This document shows positions 1 to 8,416 of a DNA stretch of 64,000 bases, piece by piece. The translations under genes were made by a program, and so were the position numbers. Every line of letters starts with the position of its first letter. Within the stretch, counting starts at the first letter, position 1. This DNA comes from Mesorhizobium sp. 1M-11 (GTDB taxonomy: Bacteria; Pseudomonadota; Alphaproteobacteria; Rhizobiales; Rhizobiaceae), in contig NZ_LJSD01000011.1 in NCBI RefSeq assembly GCF_001303895.1, positions 248,001 through 312,000 of the forward strand. The letters are read 5' to 3'. The notes under the pieces were generated by a model. The model worked only from the letters and a program-made list of their open reading frames with translations, was not told the origin of the DNA and searched no databases.

Positions 1-946
1 TGTCGGCAATGGCGCCGATGTCATCGTTGATCAGCATGTTGCGGGAAACGCGCAACGCGATGGCATAGGAGAACGCCTGCACGGTTTCCTTGCCTTCCTT
101 GAAGGCGCCATACTTGATTTCGCCGGTTTCCAGCACGCGCTGGAGCAGCGGGAAATCACCGACCTTGACCACGGATGCCGGACGGAAGTCACGGAAGTTG
201 CGCTGCCGCGCAATGCGGCGGTAGGTCGGTTGCGCCAGAGCGTAACGGCCTTCGAGGGTGCGGTTGATGGCGCCTTCGAAGATGATGGGGAAGTCGGAAG
301 TCGACAGCGAGCCGGCACGCGAGAACAGATCGTCGACCTGGCGGGCATTGAGCATGCGGCCGCCACGGAAGTTGACCGCGTCGGCTGCGATATCGACCAG
401 ACCGCGTTCCATGTACTGGCGCGCCTGCTGGCTTGGACCGGCCTGCGGCAGCGGTGCGCCGAAACGATAGGCCAATGCCTCGATCTGGGCAGAACGACGC
501 GTTTCGGTTTCGTCCTGGCCGATCTGCGCGCCGGGGGTCGTCTGCGTCGAGCGGGAGCGTTCGGCCAAGCGATCGAACAGCTGTGCACGGAACGCCTGCG
601 GCGAAGTGCCGGAGCGGATTGCTGTCTGCTCTTCCTCGGTCGTCAGCTCCACGCCCTGGCGGCGGGCAAGTGCCGCGATACCGACGATGTCGGCAGCGCG
701 CGTGGAGAGGTCATCGGCGCCGCCAGTGCGCTGACGGTTGTTGTCTTCCTCTTCCGTGTCGTCTTCCTCGTCGACCTCGGCGAGGCGATCCATCGCACTG
801 CGCACAGCGCCGATCTGGTCGAGGATGGCTTTATGCTCATCTTCGATCGCGCGTGCGGCGTCGGCGCTCGTATCGTCCTTGATCTCGGCAAGCTTTGCGG
901 CGGCGCGCGCCTCCAGCCTGCGGAGTTTCTCCAGCAGCTTTCTCAT
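1..946 (-). CDS. Phage major capsid protein, 3' end outside window
   Basis: Main shell protein of the phage head. I translated it from the minus strand; the frame stays open from an ATG preceded by GGAGAC to the left edge, about 315 codons. The first 75 residues are charged and helical, with an acidic run of Glu and Asp near residues 60-70, which could be a scaffold-like delta region. From about residue 200 the sequence resembles Mu gpT-type capsid proteins (patterns such as FRDFRP, VGDFPLLQRVLETGE and SRNMLINDD). It follows the protease gene by 78 bases. In many relatives the protease and capsid are a single fusion protein; here they are two genes. Confidence 0.85.
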   Translation of the reverse strand, partial: MRKLLEKLRRLEARAAAKLAEIKDDTSADAARAIEDEHKAILDQIGAVRSAMDRLAEVDEEDDTEEEDNNRQRTGGADDLSTRAADIVGIAALARRQGVELTTEEEQTAIRSGTSPQAFRAQLFDRLAERSRSTQTTPGAQIGQDETETRRSAQIEALAYRFGAPLPQAGPSQQARQYMERGLVDIAADAVNFRGGRMLNARQVDDLFSRAGSLSTSDFPIIFEGAINRTLEGRYALAQPTYRRIARQRNFRDFRPASVVKVGDFPLLQRVLETGEIKYGAFKEGKETVQAFSYAIALRVSRNMLINDDIGAIAD

Positions 947-1024
947 GATGTGTCTCCAGAGTGCGCCTCGCCCGAGAAGGCAGATTGTCGGGCATCCGCC
1001 AAAAGGCGGCGATTGAGCAACCGG

Positions 1025-1657
1025 CTAGCGGTTGCCCATTCCATAAGAGCGCATGCGCATTTCGCGGCGCAGGCGCTGATTGGCATTGATCGTGTCAGGA
1101 TCGGCGTCGACCCTGCAGGCGAAGAGGCCTGTTTCAGCATCCGCGCTGCGGAACTGCGCGCCGGCATCGGCCGGGACCGGGACGGCGGACAATTCCCATG
1201 GCTCCCAATCGATCACCCGATGCACGGCGATCTGACCGGCGCGCTCCTTCTTCTCGACGGCATGGATGCGGTAGCCGACCGAGATATTTCGCACCACGCC
1301 TTCCTTGATCTTAGCTACGCGGTCGGCGGCGTCGGGCGAATTCGATAGCTGGACACGGGCAAAGCCCTTGCCGCCTTCGATGCGTGCAGAACCGGGAACG
1401 ACGGAGCCAAGCACATCGGCAAGGCTCCATTTGCTATGGGTGTCGAGCAGCGGCGCGCCGGCATTGAGGCGATCGAGGCGGACACTTTTCGCGTTGACGA
1501 TCAACTCCTCGTCGAACTCGCCGTCTTCCCAAGTCACACGGCGGAAGGTGGCACCTGTGGTCCAGATGACTTCCACGGTGGAAGCGACTTCGTCGAACGA
1601 TCCTGCGCGGACCTCGGCGTCGCGCATCATCTGCGGCAGTCGGATGATCGTGCTCAT
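1025..1657 (-). CDS. Phage prohead protease
   Basis: Maturation protease that would cleave capsid and scaffold parts during head assembly. The 210-residue protein matches the N-terminal protease half of the prohead protease/major capsid fusion family: a WTTGATFRRVTW strand, a LNAGAPLLDTHSKWSL segment with the candidate catalytic His, RNISVGYRIH with the candidate catalytic Ser, and WELSAVPVPADAG near the end. The frame is open further upstream, but the ATG before STIIRLPQ overlaps the portal stop as ATGA, which fixes the start. It lies between portal and capsid, the usual place. Confidence 0.88.
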   Translation of the reverse strand: MSTIIRLPQMMRDAEVRAGSFDEVASTVEVIWTTGATFRRVTWEDGEFDEELIVNAKSVRLDRLNAGAPLLDTHSKWSLADVLGSVVPGSARIEGGKGFARVQLSNSPDAADRVAKIKEGVVRNISVGYRIHAVEKKERAGQIAVHRVIDWEPWELSAVPVPADAGAQFRSADAETGLFACRVDADPDTINANQRLRREMRMRSYGMGNR

Positions 1658-3129
1658 GGCTGTTGCTCCATTTCCACGCGTTGCGGGCCACCCTGCGCCG
1701 GCCGGCGCGGATCGATATCCAGTGTGACCTTGGCTTTGTCGGCCGCGGCGAAAAAGGCCGCCGCGTCTTCGAGGCTCTTGCGCCAGTCGACACCCCAGGA
1801 AGACATGAATTCCTGCGGCGACATGCGCCCGCTTCGGACTGCCAGGATGTCGGCTTCCATGTCCTTCTTCGGATCGATCGGCTCGTTCGCCGGCATGATG
1901 AGATCGACAGGATAGCCGCCCCTGCGCTGCGGCAGCATGCCGGCCAGCAGGGCGCGGCCTGTGAAGCGGCGGACGGTCGGCATGACCATGCGCGGCGCCA
2001 GGATGCCCCACTGCAATTGCTCGACGAGGCGGCGGAATTCGATCTTGCCGGCCCGCAATGACGAATAGTTGGCGCGTGTCAGGTCGCCGGTCAGCTGGTC
2101 GTAAGTCATCCAGGCGCCGGCCGCCATGCCCTGCATGGCCGCGACGTGGATTTCCTGAAACGACGACTGCGATGACGGATTGGCAAAAGCGATGTCGGAA
2201 TCGCCGATGTCGGCAATAGTGCCCGGCTCGATCTTGGTGATCTTCTTGCCGTCTTCATCCTTTTTGGCAGCCAGTACGTTCACGCCGCCGGGCTGCCGCT
2301 TCAGGAAACCGGCGAAGCTTGCCTGCGTGCGCGCCTGGACGATGGCTGCCTCGATCAGATCCTGATCTTCCTTGCCGGTGAGAAGGATGGCGGAAAACCA
2401 CGAGACCCCCCTTATCTGTCCCCACCGCAACGGGCGATAGAGGTGGCAGAGATCGTTCCACGGCACGCGCGTGGAATTGCGGGCGCCGGCAAGCGTCATG
2501 TCGCCGGGATGCTCGGGATGCAGCCACAAGGCCTGCCGCCTGTGATAGTCGCCAAGCTCGACGCCAAGCCTGAAGTTGTCGCCCGACAGGCCGCGATCCT
2601 TGGTGCTGTCGATCTGGTCTCCTTCCAGGCCCTGGAGCCAGAGCGGCACAAGGCCGCCAGCTTGATCGATGTTGGGATCGATGAAGCGCAGCACGGATTC
2701 GCCACCTTCGATCATGGAGCGAACGGCAAGCGCCTGCATGGCTCCGAAGTCCATGACGCCTTCCGCATCGGCGCCGCCGAGCCAGTCTTGCCACAGCATG
2801 CGGAAGCGGTTGTCTGCACGGTCGGAGCCGGTGTTCGGTACAACCGTGATGCCGGTGCCGACGGCGTGCGAGACCAGCACATCAAGAATGCGCTGCCCCT
2901 GCCAGCTATCGCGAACGAATTCGCGGGCACGATCGCGCAGCGACGAAAGCGCCCCGGCGATCTCGACATTCGCCGAGGTCGAGCGGGAGCGCCAGCCGCG
3001 ATTGCGACGACCATTGCGGGCTGCCGCATAGTCGCGCTCGCGGTATTGATCCAGCATCGCTCTGGCATTGGCGCGCTTCAGGCCCATCCCAGGCGCGAAG
3101 ACCGCGATGGTCTTGTCGAGGATGTTCAT
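1654..3129 (-). CDS. Phage portal protein (lambda GpB family)
   Basis: Forms the ring at the head vertex through which DNA enters and leaves. The 491-residue length is typical of lambda-type portals. The N-terminus MNILDKTIAVFAPGMGLKRANAR, the Arg- and Tyr-rich stretch to about residue 45 and the VRDSWQGQRILDVLVSHAVGTGI segment are characteristic, as is WSRGVSW-like context around GVSWFSAILL near the middle. Start and stop both overlap neighbours by one to four bases (gpW-like gene before, protease after), showing translational coupling in the head operon. Confidence 0.92.
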   Translation of the reverse strand: MNILDKTIAVFAPGMGLKRANARAMLDQYRERDYAAARNGRRNRGWRSRSTSANVEIAGALSSLRDRAREFVRDSWQGQRILDVLVSHAVGTGITVVPNTGSDRADNRFRMLWQDWLGGADAEGVMDFGAMQALAVRSMIEGGESVLRFIDPNIDQAGGLVPLWLQGLEGDQIDSTKDRGLSGDNFRLGVELGDYHRRQALWLHPEHPGDMTLAGARNSTRVPWNDLCHLYRPLRWGQIRGVSWFSAILLTGKEDQDLIEAAIVQARTQASFAGFLKRQPGGVNVLAAKKDEDGKKITKIEPGTIADIGDSDIAFANPSSQSSFQEIHVAAMQGMAAGAWMTYDQLTGDLTRANYSSLRAGKIEFRRLVEQLQWGILAPRMVMPTVRRFTGRALLAGMLPQRRGGYPVDLIMPANEPIDPKKDMEADILAVRSGRMSPQEFMSSWGVDWRKSLEDAAAFFAAADKAKVTLDIDPRRPAQGGPQRVEMEQQP

Positions 3130-3326
3130 CAGGTACCGCTCTGGTATTCGACGACGATCAGGCCGCCGGTCGTGGTGCCGTCGATTTCCGCCTTGATCTG
3201 GTCGCGGATGCGCAGCATCTCATCGAGCGAACGGAATTCCGTCTCGTGTGTCTGGAAGCGCACCTTGCGCGCGCCTGTGGCGATGGCGGCGCTGATCGCT
3301 GTGAGATCGTCTTGTGTCCAGGCCAT
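3129..3326 (-). CDS. gpW-like head-tail joining protein
   Basis: Small connector protein that would bind below the portal and complete the head before tail attachment. The 65-residue product begins MAWTQDDLTAISAAIATGARKVRF and continues FRSLDEMLRIRDQIKAEI, the usual pattern of lambda gpW relatives. An ATG five codons further upstream exists, but the chosen one overlaps the terminase stop (TGATG). The order terminase, gpW, portal matches lambda. Confidence 0.85.
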   Translation of the reverse strand: MAWTQDDLTAISAAIATGARKVRFQTHETEFRSLDEMLRIRDQIKAEIDGTTTGGLIVVEYQSGT

Positions 3327-5308
3327 CAGTCGTTGTTCCACCAGCTATCCGCGACGCCGTCGCCGCTATCGTGTGCCCGTTCGCTCTTCATTGTGTCCGC
3401 CGGCTGCGCGCTGGTCTGCGCCTTCATTGGCGCCGGAGCGAACATGTCAGGCAGCTTCACTTCGTCCGGCACACCGCGATCGGCGATCAGCGTGCGCCAC
3501 TGCTCTTCCGTCATGCGCGAGATGCCCAGGTAATCGGCCAGTGCCGCACCGTAGATTTCGCAATCGAGCAGGTGGTTTTCCTCGCCACTCCGGACCAACC
3601 AGACGCGACGGATGCGACCGCGATAGTTCTCGTTGCCGAGATATTCGGACGTGATCTGGCGGAAGTAGACTTCATCCATCCAGCCCCCGAAGTGGCAATA
3701 GCCTGCAGGGAATGTCAGCTGCATGCCATCGGCGCCGCCTTGCTTCGCGAGGTCGGCATAGAATGCCGCCTTCAGCGACCATGTGCCGACGCCCCAGACC
3801 ATGGCACCGCTACGGATGCGCTTGCCGTTGAAGTCGATATCGACCGGCGTCGGCTGCCCGAGCGCAGGCCGCGACCAGCCGTCGAGACCCTTCAGGGCGA
3901 AAGTCGCCGCCTTGCCGCGAACCCATGTGTAGACGACATGGCTGCGATAGCCGCTGTCCACGCCGAAGGCATCGACCTGCCGCGTTCCGCCGAAGGCGTC
4001 GGGCCAGCGGCGCTGGCGTATTTCCTCCAGCGCAGAGAACGCACCCGAAAAGGGATCGTCGGTCGCGCCGGCAATGTAACCAGCATCGACGCGCCATGAC
4101 TGGCGGTCCGGCCCATAGGCTTTGATGACATACCAGATGCCATTCATCTGCACGTCGGCGGAACCGACCAGCACCAGCCCGAGCGGCGGGATGTGGCCCT
4201 TCTTCAGCTCCGGCGAGCGGCGGGCCATCAGCTGCACATGATCGGGTGCATCGCCCTTCACGTCGAAGGCTAGACCGAGCGTCAGGTTATAGAACGCCTT
4301 CAGCTTCTTCGGATCGCCGGATGCCTCGACGAAGCGCTGCGCGATCTTTTCCCAAGGCACGAACGGCGATGTCAGAGCATCGAAATGATAGCTCGGATAG
4401 GCGCCGGGACGCGCGGCGGTGGCGATCCACCGCCCCTTCTTCATCAGGGCGACCTTCTCGTGGCTTTCCACGATCGAGCCGCAGCACGGCGTTACGTAGT
4501 GCGCCTTGAACGGGTAGACCTCTTCGAACTTGAAATGCTTGCGGTCGAAGACGAAGTGGAACTGCTCGCCGCAACCGGGGCAAGGCATGAACCAGTATCG
4601 CTGATCGCCAGCTTCGAAGGCCTGATCGATCTTGGAATCGCCCTTGATCGTCGGCGTCGAGACCTTGGCGCGCTTCCAGTCGCCCGACATCAGGAACGAC
4701 TCCTGACGGGCCTCGACCATGACGAGCGGGTCGCCCTGATTGTCGAGATCGTCCGGGTATTCGTCGATCTCGTCGAGCAGCGCGACCTTGATCGTCTTAC
4801 TGCGCAGGTCCGCCGCCGAGGTGGCGATGGCCAGCGTCAGCGAGCCGCCGGGGTAGACCTTCGACGTTCCGGTCGAAGCGCCGGCCTGCCGCGATGTCTG
4901 GCTGTGAACCTTGCTCTTGAGCGGTTCCGACTTCTCGATGACCAGCGAGAGTTTCTCGCGGTTGAAGTCAGCCAGTGCGCCGCTGGTAGGCTGGACGATC
5001 ATGATCCGACAAGGATCTTGATCGATGTAGTGCGCCGTCGATGCCAGCAGCATCATGGTGAAGCCGGTCTGCGCCGACTTCCTCACCGCGATCTCGTTGA
5101 CGCCGCTGTCCATGCCGAGCATGTCAAGCGGTTCAAGGATGTAAGGCGTGAGGCCCGCATCCCAGATTTCACCGGCCTTCGGGCCGTCCGGAACAACCAG
5201 ATGTTCCTGCGCCCAAGCCGAAGGAGCAAGACGCTCCGAAGGCGAGATGACGGCGGCAAGCGCACCGGCCACGATAGCCAGAGCGGATCGCGGGAAACGC
5301 ACGCGCAT
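3326..5308 (-). CDS. Terminase large subunit, GpA family
   Basis: ATP-driven motor and endonuclease that cuts concatemeric phage DNA and pumps it into the prohead. At 660 residues it has normal length for the lambda GpA family. A Walker A variant RKSAQTGFT lies at residues 76-84 and Walker B VALLDEIDEYPDD at 175-187. A zinc-ribbon pattern with CPGCG followed by a CC pair lies around residues 240-275. It ends on the gpW-like start and follows the small terminase gene by three bases. Confidence 0.95.
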   Translation of the reverse strand: MRVRFPRSALAIVAGALAAVISPSERLAPSAWAQEHLVVPDGPKAGEIWDAGLTPYILEPLDMLGMDSGVNEIAVRKSAQTGFTMMLLASTAHYIDQDPCRIMIVQPTSGALADFNREKLSLVIEKSEPLKSKVHSQTSRQAGASTGTSKVYPGGSLTLAIATSAADLRSKTIKVALLDEIDEYPDDLDNQGDPLVMVEARQESFLMSGDWKRAKVSTPTIKGDSKIDQAFEAGDQRYWFMPCPGCGEQFHFVFDRKHFKFEEVYPFKAHYVTPCCGSIVESHEKVALMKKGRWIATAARPGAYPSYHFDALTSPFVPWEKIAQRFVEASGDPKKLKAFYNLTLGLAFDVKGDAPDHVQLMARRSPELKKGHIPPLGLVLVGSADVQMNGIWYVIKAYGPDRQSWRVDAGYIAGATDDPFSGAFSALEEIRQRRWPDAFGGTRQVDAFGVDSGYRSHVVYTWVRGKAATFALKGLDGWSRPALGQPTPVDIDFNGKRIRSGAMVWGVGTWSLKAAFYADLAKQGGADGMQLTFPAGYCHFGGWMDEVYFRQITSEYLGNENYRGRIRRVWLVRSGEENHLLDCEIYGAALADYLGISRMTEEQWRTLIADRGVPDEVKLPDMFAPAPMKAQTSAQPADTMKSERAHDSGDGVADSWWNND

Positions 5309-5311
5309 CGG

Positions 5312-5941
5312 CTATTCCTCGAACAGCTCTGTTTCAGTGCCGCCTTCGGCCTCTTCGAGCTTGCCGGCCTCAACCAGGTCTGCGAGTGCCTTGGCAACGG
5401 CTTGCCGCTGCGCTTGACCCTTTTGCCGCAGCACCCGGCTGACCGCAGGCTGTCCGCCGTTCGCCGCAGCTTCGGCGAGGTCCGAACTCCAGCTGAGCGA
5501 CTGATCCAGAACCCGCGTGATGGCCGTGGCCGCGCGGACCAAGGCACGATCGAGGTCCTTGATCGGCACAAGCTCGCCTTGGCGTTCAGCCAGGTCGAGG
5601 GCCTTTAGCCGGGCCTCGTATTGGGCGCGCTCGGTTTGGGCGTCGCGCAGACGCGGCGGCGTCTCTTCGATGTTGATCTGCCGCTTCGTCTCCTCGGCCT
5701 GCTCTTTGGCGCTGTCGCCGACCTGCCCGACTGCACGGTCGAAAGCAGCGAGATCGACCATGCGCGAACGGCCCTGGAAACGCGTTTCCAGCACGCCGCG
5801 CTCGACGAGGCGATCGACCCTCTCCTTGGCGGACTGGCGATGGATGCCCTTGCGCTTGGCAAGGTCCGAGATCGAAATCCACACGCCGCCGCCAGCCGGC
5901 GGCAGCGATCCATCGCTTCCGGCTGGTTGTAAGGTCGTCAT
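5312..5941 (-). CDS. Probable terminase small subunit
   Basis: Would recognise the packaging site and recruit the large subunit. The 209-residue protein has an N-terminal winged helix-turn-helix region (about residues 20-65, ISISDLAKRKGIHRQSAKERVDRL), then charged helices likely to form coiled coil (80-130) and an acidic C-terminus ending LFEE. This layout fits Nu1-like small terminases, and it sits three bases before the large subunit. The assignment rests mainly on layout and position, since small terminases diverge strongly. Confidence 0.7.
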   Translation of the reverse strand: MTTLQPAGSDGSLPPAGGGVWISISDLAKRKGIHRQSAKERVDRLVERGVLETRFQGRSRMVDLAAFDRAVGQVGDSAKEQAEETKRQINIEETPPRLRDAQTERAQYEARLKALDLAERQGELVPIKDLDRALVRAATAITRVLDQSLSWSSDLAEAAANGGQPAVSRVLRQKGQAQRQAVAKALADLVEAGKLEEAEGGTETELFEE

Positions 5942-6057
5942 GGTCTTCCGTCAGGTTTGTCAGGTCAGCTTTTTGAGGGGGCTGACTAGCGAGATTTCGG
6001 GGTCGCCCCGGCCCGTAAGGGGGCGGTGGCGGGGAAGGACCCGTTGGGTCGGGCGGT

Positions 6058-6588
6058 CTAGGCCGAGGGCAGAAGGCGCCCAAGCTCATGAAGGAAGCGA
6101 GGCATCAAGGTCTCCTCGATCACCTCGGCCAACAGCTTGAGATAGACGCTCTCGTTGTTGGTGATGTCGTGAGCCGGGTTCGGTCCGAACAACTCGCGGA
6201 TCGGTAGGCGCTCGCTGCCTTCCCGCATCATGACGCCTGCATGTCCGCTGGCCATCTTGGCGATGAAGGCGTGGCGGTACGAACCGCGTGCACGAACCGC
6301 AACGCCCTTGGCATTCTGCCGTGCACCCAGCTTGTAAAGGCTGATCCAGTTCGATCTCTGGACCACCTCGGCGGTGTTGCCACCAGCGTTGAATTTCGCG
6401 GTGGTCCGCTCACGGATCAGATGCTGCGGCAACTTCAGCCGGGGCGCCTGCCGTTTGATCAACCGCGAACGGGCAGTCTCCGATACGCGGGATGCGGCAC
6501 GGGCAAAGGCCTTGGCCTTGATCTCATCCGGCAGCTTGGCGATTGCCCTGCTCAGATGCAGGAAGTCGGAAGCATCAGCCTGAAACAT
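6058..6588 (-). CDS. Minor tail protein Z-like protein
   Basis: Resembles the phage minor tail protein Z (GPZ) family: an N-terminal helical stretch with AIAKLPDEIKAKAFARAASRVSETARSRLIKR, the basic PRLKLPQHLIRER segment, and a late GHAGVMMREGSERLPIRELFGPNP motif. Product is 176 residues. A very strong ribosome site AGGAGGT precedes the ATG. It stands first after a terminator and ahead of the terminase genes, not in the tail gene block where such genes usually are. About 115 non-coding bases separate it from the small terminase gene. Confidence 0.72.
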   Translation of the reverse strand: MFQADASDFLHLSRAIAKLPDEIKAKAFARAASRVSETARSRLIKRQAPRLKLPQHLIRERTTAKFNAGGNTAEVVQRSNWISLYKLGARQNAKGVAVRARGSYRHAFIAKMASGHAGVMMREGSERLPIRELFGPNPAHDITNNESVYLKLLAEVIEETLMPRFLHELGRLLPSA

Positions 6589-6606
6589 CGCCGTACCTCC
6601 TGAAAT

Positions 6607-6635
6607 GAAAAACCCGCCTCGTTGCCGAAGCGGGT
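6607..6635 (-). terminator. Rho-independent terminator between replication and packaging modules
   Basis: On the minus strand a hairpin with arms ACCCGC and GCGGGT and a twelve-base loop is followed directly by TTTTT. It lies after the 333-residue hypothetical gene and before the tail Z-like gene, so it separates early from late transcripts or requires antitermination to pass. Confidence 0.75.
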
Positions 6636-6684
6636 GATCAATCTTTTTATCCGTGACAAGTGATCCTCCAAATCTCGGTCGCAG

Positions 6685-7686
6685 TCAAGCGGGCGCAGGG
6701 GTGATTTTTTGAAGCCGCCGAAACCAGCGTGGAAAGCGCGCCGCAAGAGCGGCTTCGTGGCGCTCACGCTCCTCCTGCTCCAGGCGTGCAGCCGTCACCA
6801 GATCGGGAAGCGAGCGTGCCTTGTTCACAACCAGCCACGGCGCTGCGGGTACGGCAGTTGACATCATCACCACATCGCTAAGTTGCCGCGCGATGTCATC
6901 GACTACCAGCGATAGTGCCGATAGCCAGATTTCGTGTTCGGCACGAGCGATGATCGCGGCAACCGGCTCGGGATCGAGGTATGGCTTACGGTATGCACCG
7001 GGAAGAGGACGGCGCGTCCGGCTGCTCCATCCGTCCACCTCGACGTTTACGATCTTCGTCCGCTCGGTGCCATCGGCATTGACGCCATCGAGAACAGTCT
7101 GATGCCTGCGGACAAACCACTTGTCCTGACCGCTGCCAAACGCCTCGTGCCGCTTTTCGACATCGTCGATCTTCATGGCCTCGGTGTCGTAGCCCATGAT
7201 CGCGCGGCGGATGATCAATTCCGATGGCTTCAGCCGCAGCGCCATTGCGCCGCCTTCGCGCTCGACGGTCATCTTTCGCCATGCATCGGATACCGCCTTG
7301 GCACCAAGGCCGCCGAACGCGTCCAGTTCCGGAGCGGGGCGCCAATCCTCGGGAAGCTCCAGCACCAGTTCATCCAGCGCCATGACAGCACCGCCGATCA
7401 GCACCGCGTCGTGGTGTGGCCACTCCCCTGCCGAGAAATCGGGAACGATGCCGTAGCTGTCAACGAGCGTGAGATATTCGGCAAAGCGGTCGGTCTTCGC
7501 CCAACTGGAACCGTAGGGCATGGGGCCGTTCAGATGCGGTCCGGTCTTCGGCAGCTCCTCGCGCCATGCCCAGGCAATCACATCCTCGACCGGGCCATAG
7601 CGTTTTCCTGCCGCATTGCGCGGCAGAAACGGCAATTTGCTCCTCACAAAACCGGGTTCTGCACTATCTGCACTGTTTTTTGACAT
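6685..7686 (-). CDS. Hypothetical phage protein, 333 residues
   Basis: I do not recognise a family. The product begins MSKNSADSAEPGFVRSKLPF and is soluble, without membrane segments. Features seen are a Trp-rich early part (VEDVIAWAWREELP), a mid part with MKIDDVEKRHEAFGSGQDKWFVRRHQ, and a C-terminal helical region with a Glu/Arg run (EQEERERHEAALAARFPRWFRRL). The frame is open upstream, but that part overlaps repeats and reads unlike protein; the ATG chosen has AAGGAC about ten bases before it. It is the last gene before the terminator and the first after the GCACT repeat cluster, so a role in replication or the switch to late genes is possible, but unproven. Confidence 0.7.
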   Translation of the reverse strand: MSKNSADSAEPGFVRSKLPFLPRNAAGKRYGPVEDVIAWAWREELPKTGPHLNGPMPYGSSWAKTDRFAEYLTLVDSYGIVPDFSAGEWPHHDAVLIGGAVMALDELVLELPEDWRPAPELDAFGGLGAKAVSDAWRKMTVEREGGAMALRLKPSELIIRRAIMGYDTEAMKIDDVEKRHEAFGSGQDKWFVRRHQTVLDGVNADGTERTKIVNVEVDGWSSRTRRPLPGAYRKPYLDPEPVAAIIARAEHEIWLSALSLVVDDIARQLSDVVMMSTAVPAAPWLVVNKARSLPDLVTAARLEQEERERHEAALAARFPRWFRRLQKITPAPA

Positions 7687-7960
7687 CTGCACTGTCCTTT
7701 CAGAATTTAACTGCTTGCTTTCGCAAGCAAAAAAGAAGGGATAGGGCCGCAAGTGCCGATAGTGCGGATGACCAACGGCAACGCACATGAAGGCATGCAG
7801 TCCCCTATCCCCTGTTCACATCACGCGCACATGTGAGGCGCAGTCATCGGCACTATCGGCACTAACGGCACAAACCATTGATTTCCCAACCCTTTTGAAG
7901 TGCACATCCGAAAGCAGGTAAGCGGCATCGGCACTTGCTGCCCTGCCAAAAAGTGCAGGA
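7655..7960. repeat. Cluster of short GCACT repeats, iteron-like, in a non-coding gap
   Basis: About nine copies of a short unit around ATCGGCACT or ATCTGCACT occur within 300 bases, in both orientations: pairs at 7658-7675, 7846-7871 (three in a row) and the reverse pair at 7751-7767, plus singles near 7685, 7900, 7927 and 7949. A perfect dyad GCTTGC-TTTC-GCAAGC lies near 7712-7727. The stretch 7687-8025 has no convincing gene on either strand. Repeated units next to replication genes suggest an origin or a regulator binding region; this is inference. Confidence 0.55.
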
Positions 7961-8025
7961 AAGCGCGATCCAGGCACGCCAGCCTGAAAATGGGGAGAGG
8001 GAAACCGAGGTGATAAGGTCGCCGT

Positions 8026-8316
8026 TCATGCGCTGGCATCCTCACGGCCGCGCCGAATGCGGCTCTCACGTTCCCACCGCTTGTAAGGACGACCGCCTTC
8101 GGCCGCCTCGGCCGAGCGGTCGAGATGCCAGATATGAAAAATCTCGTTTGCGGCTTCGCGCTCCTGATCGGTAATGAGTGCATGCTCACCCCTATGAAGC
8201 TTGCGGCTGTAATGATTGCTCAGCTTGCGAAGCTGGCACTGCGCTGAAGCAGCGTCACATTCCGGCAGAGTACAACGAAAGCAGGGATCGTCTCTCACAG
8301 CAGCGCCTCCATGCAT
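8026..8316 (-). CDS. Small Cys-motif phage protein
   Basis: A 96-residue basic protein, MHGGAAVRDDPCFRCTLPECD onward. Four Cys in CFRCTLPECD...QCQLRKL suggest a small zinc-binding knuckle at about residues 12-28. The C-terminus is rich in Arg (RPYKRWERESRIRRGRED), as in DNA-binding proteins. The frame could start earlier at TTG (8391), but that codon has no proper ribosome site spacing. Function unknown; it continues the replication operon after the methylase-like gene. Confidence 0.65.
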   Translation of the reverse strand: MHGGAAVRDDPCFRCTLPECDAASAQCQLRKLSNHYSRKLHRGEHALITDQEREAANEIFHIWHLDRSAEAAEGGRPYKRWERESRIRRGREDASA

Positions 8317-8416
8317 TGCGATATCTTCAGCACGCGCGAATGGGAGTGAATGCAGAGCGAGCGTAGTTTGGCACCCGATACTGCTCCCCAATCCCTACCG
8401 GAGCGCCGCTTTCTCA

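Noticed and set aside
7655-7960. CRISPR array
   Set aside because: The repeats are about nine bases, irregularly spaced and in both orientations; there are no constant-length spacers or cas genes.
7821-8189. Minus-strand open frame of 122 codons in the repeat gap
   Set aside because: Its end is made of the GCACT repeats read as protein, composition is unlike the neighbours, and no ribosome site is present.
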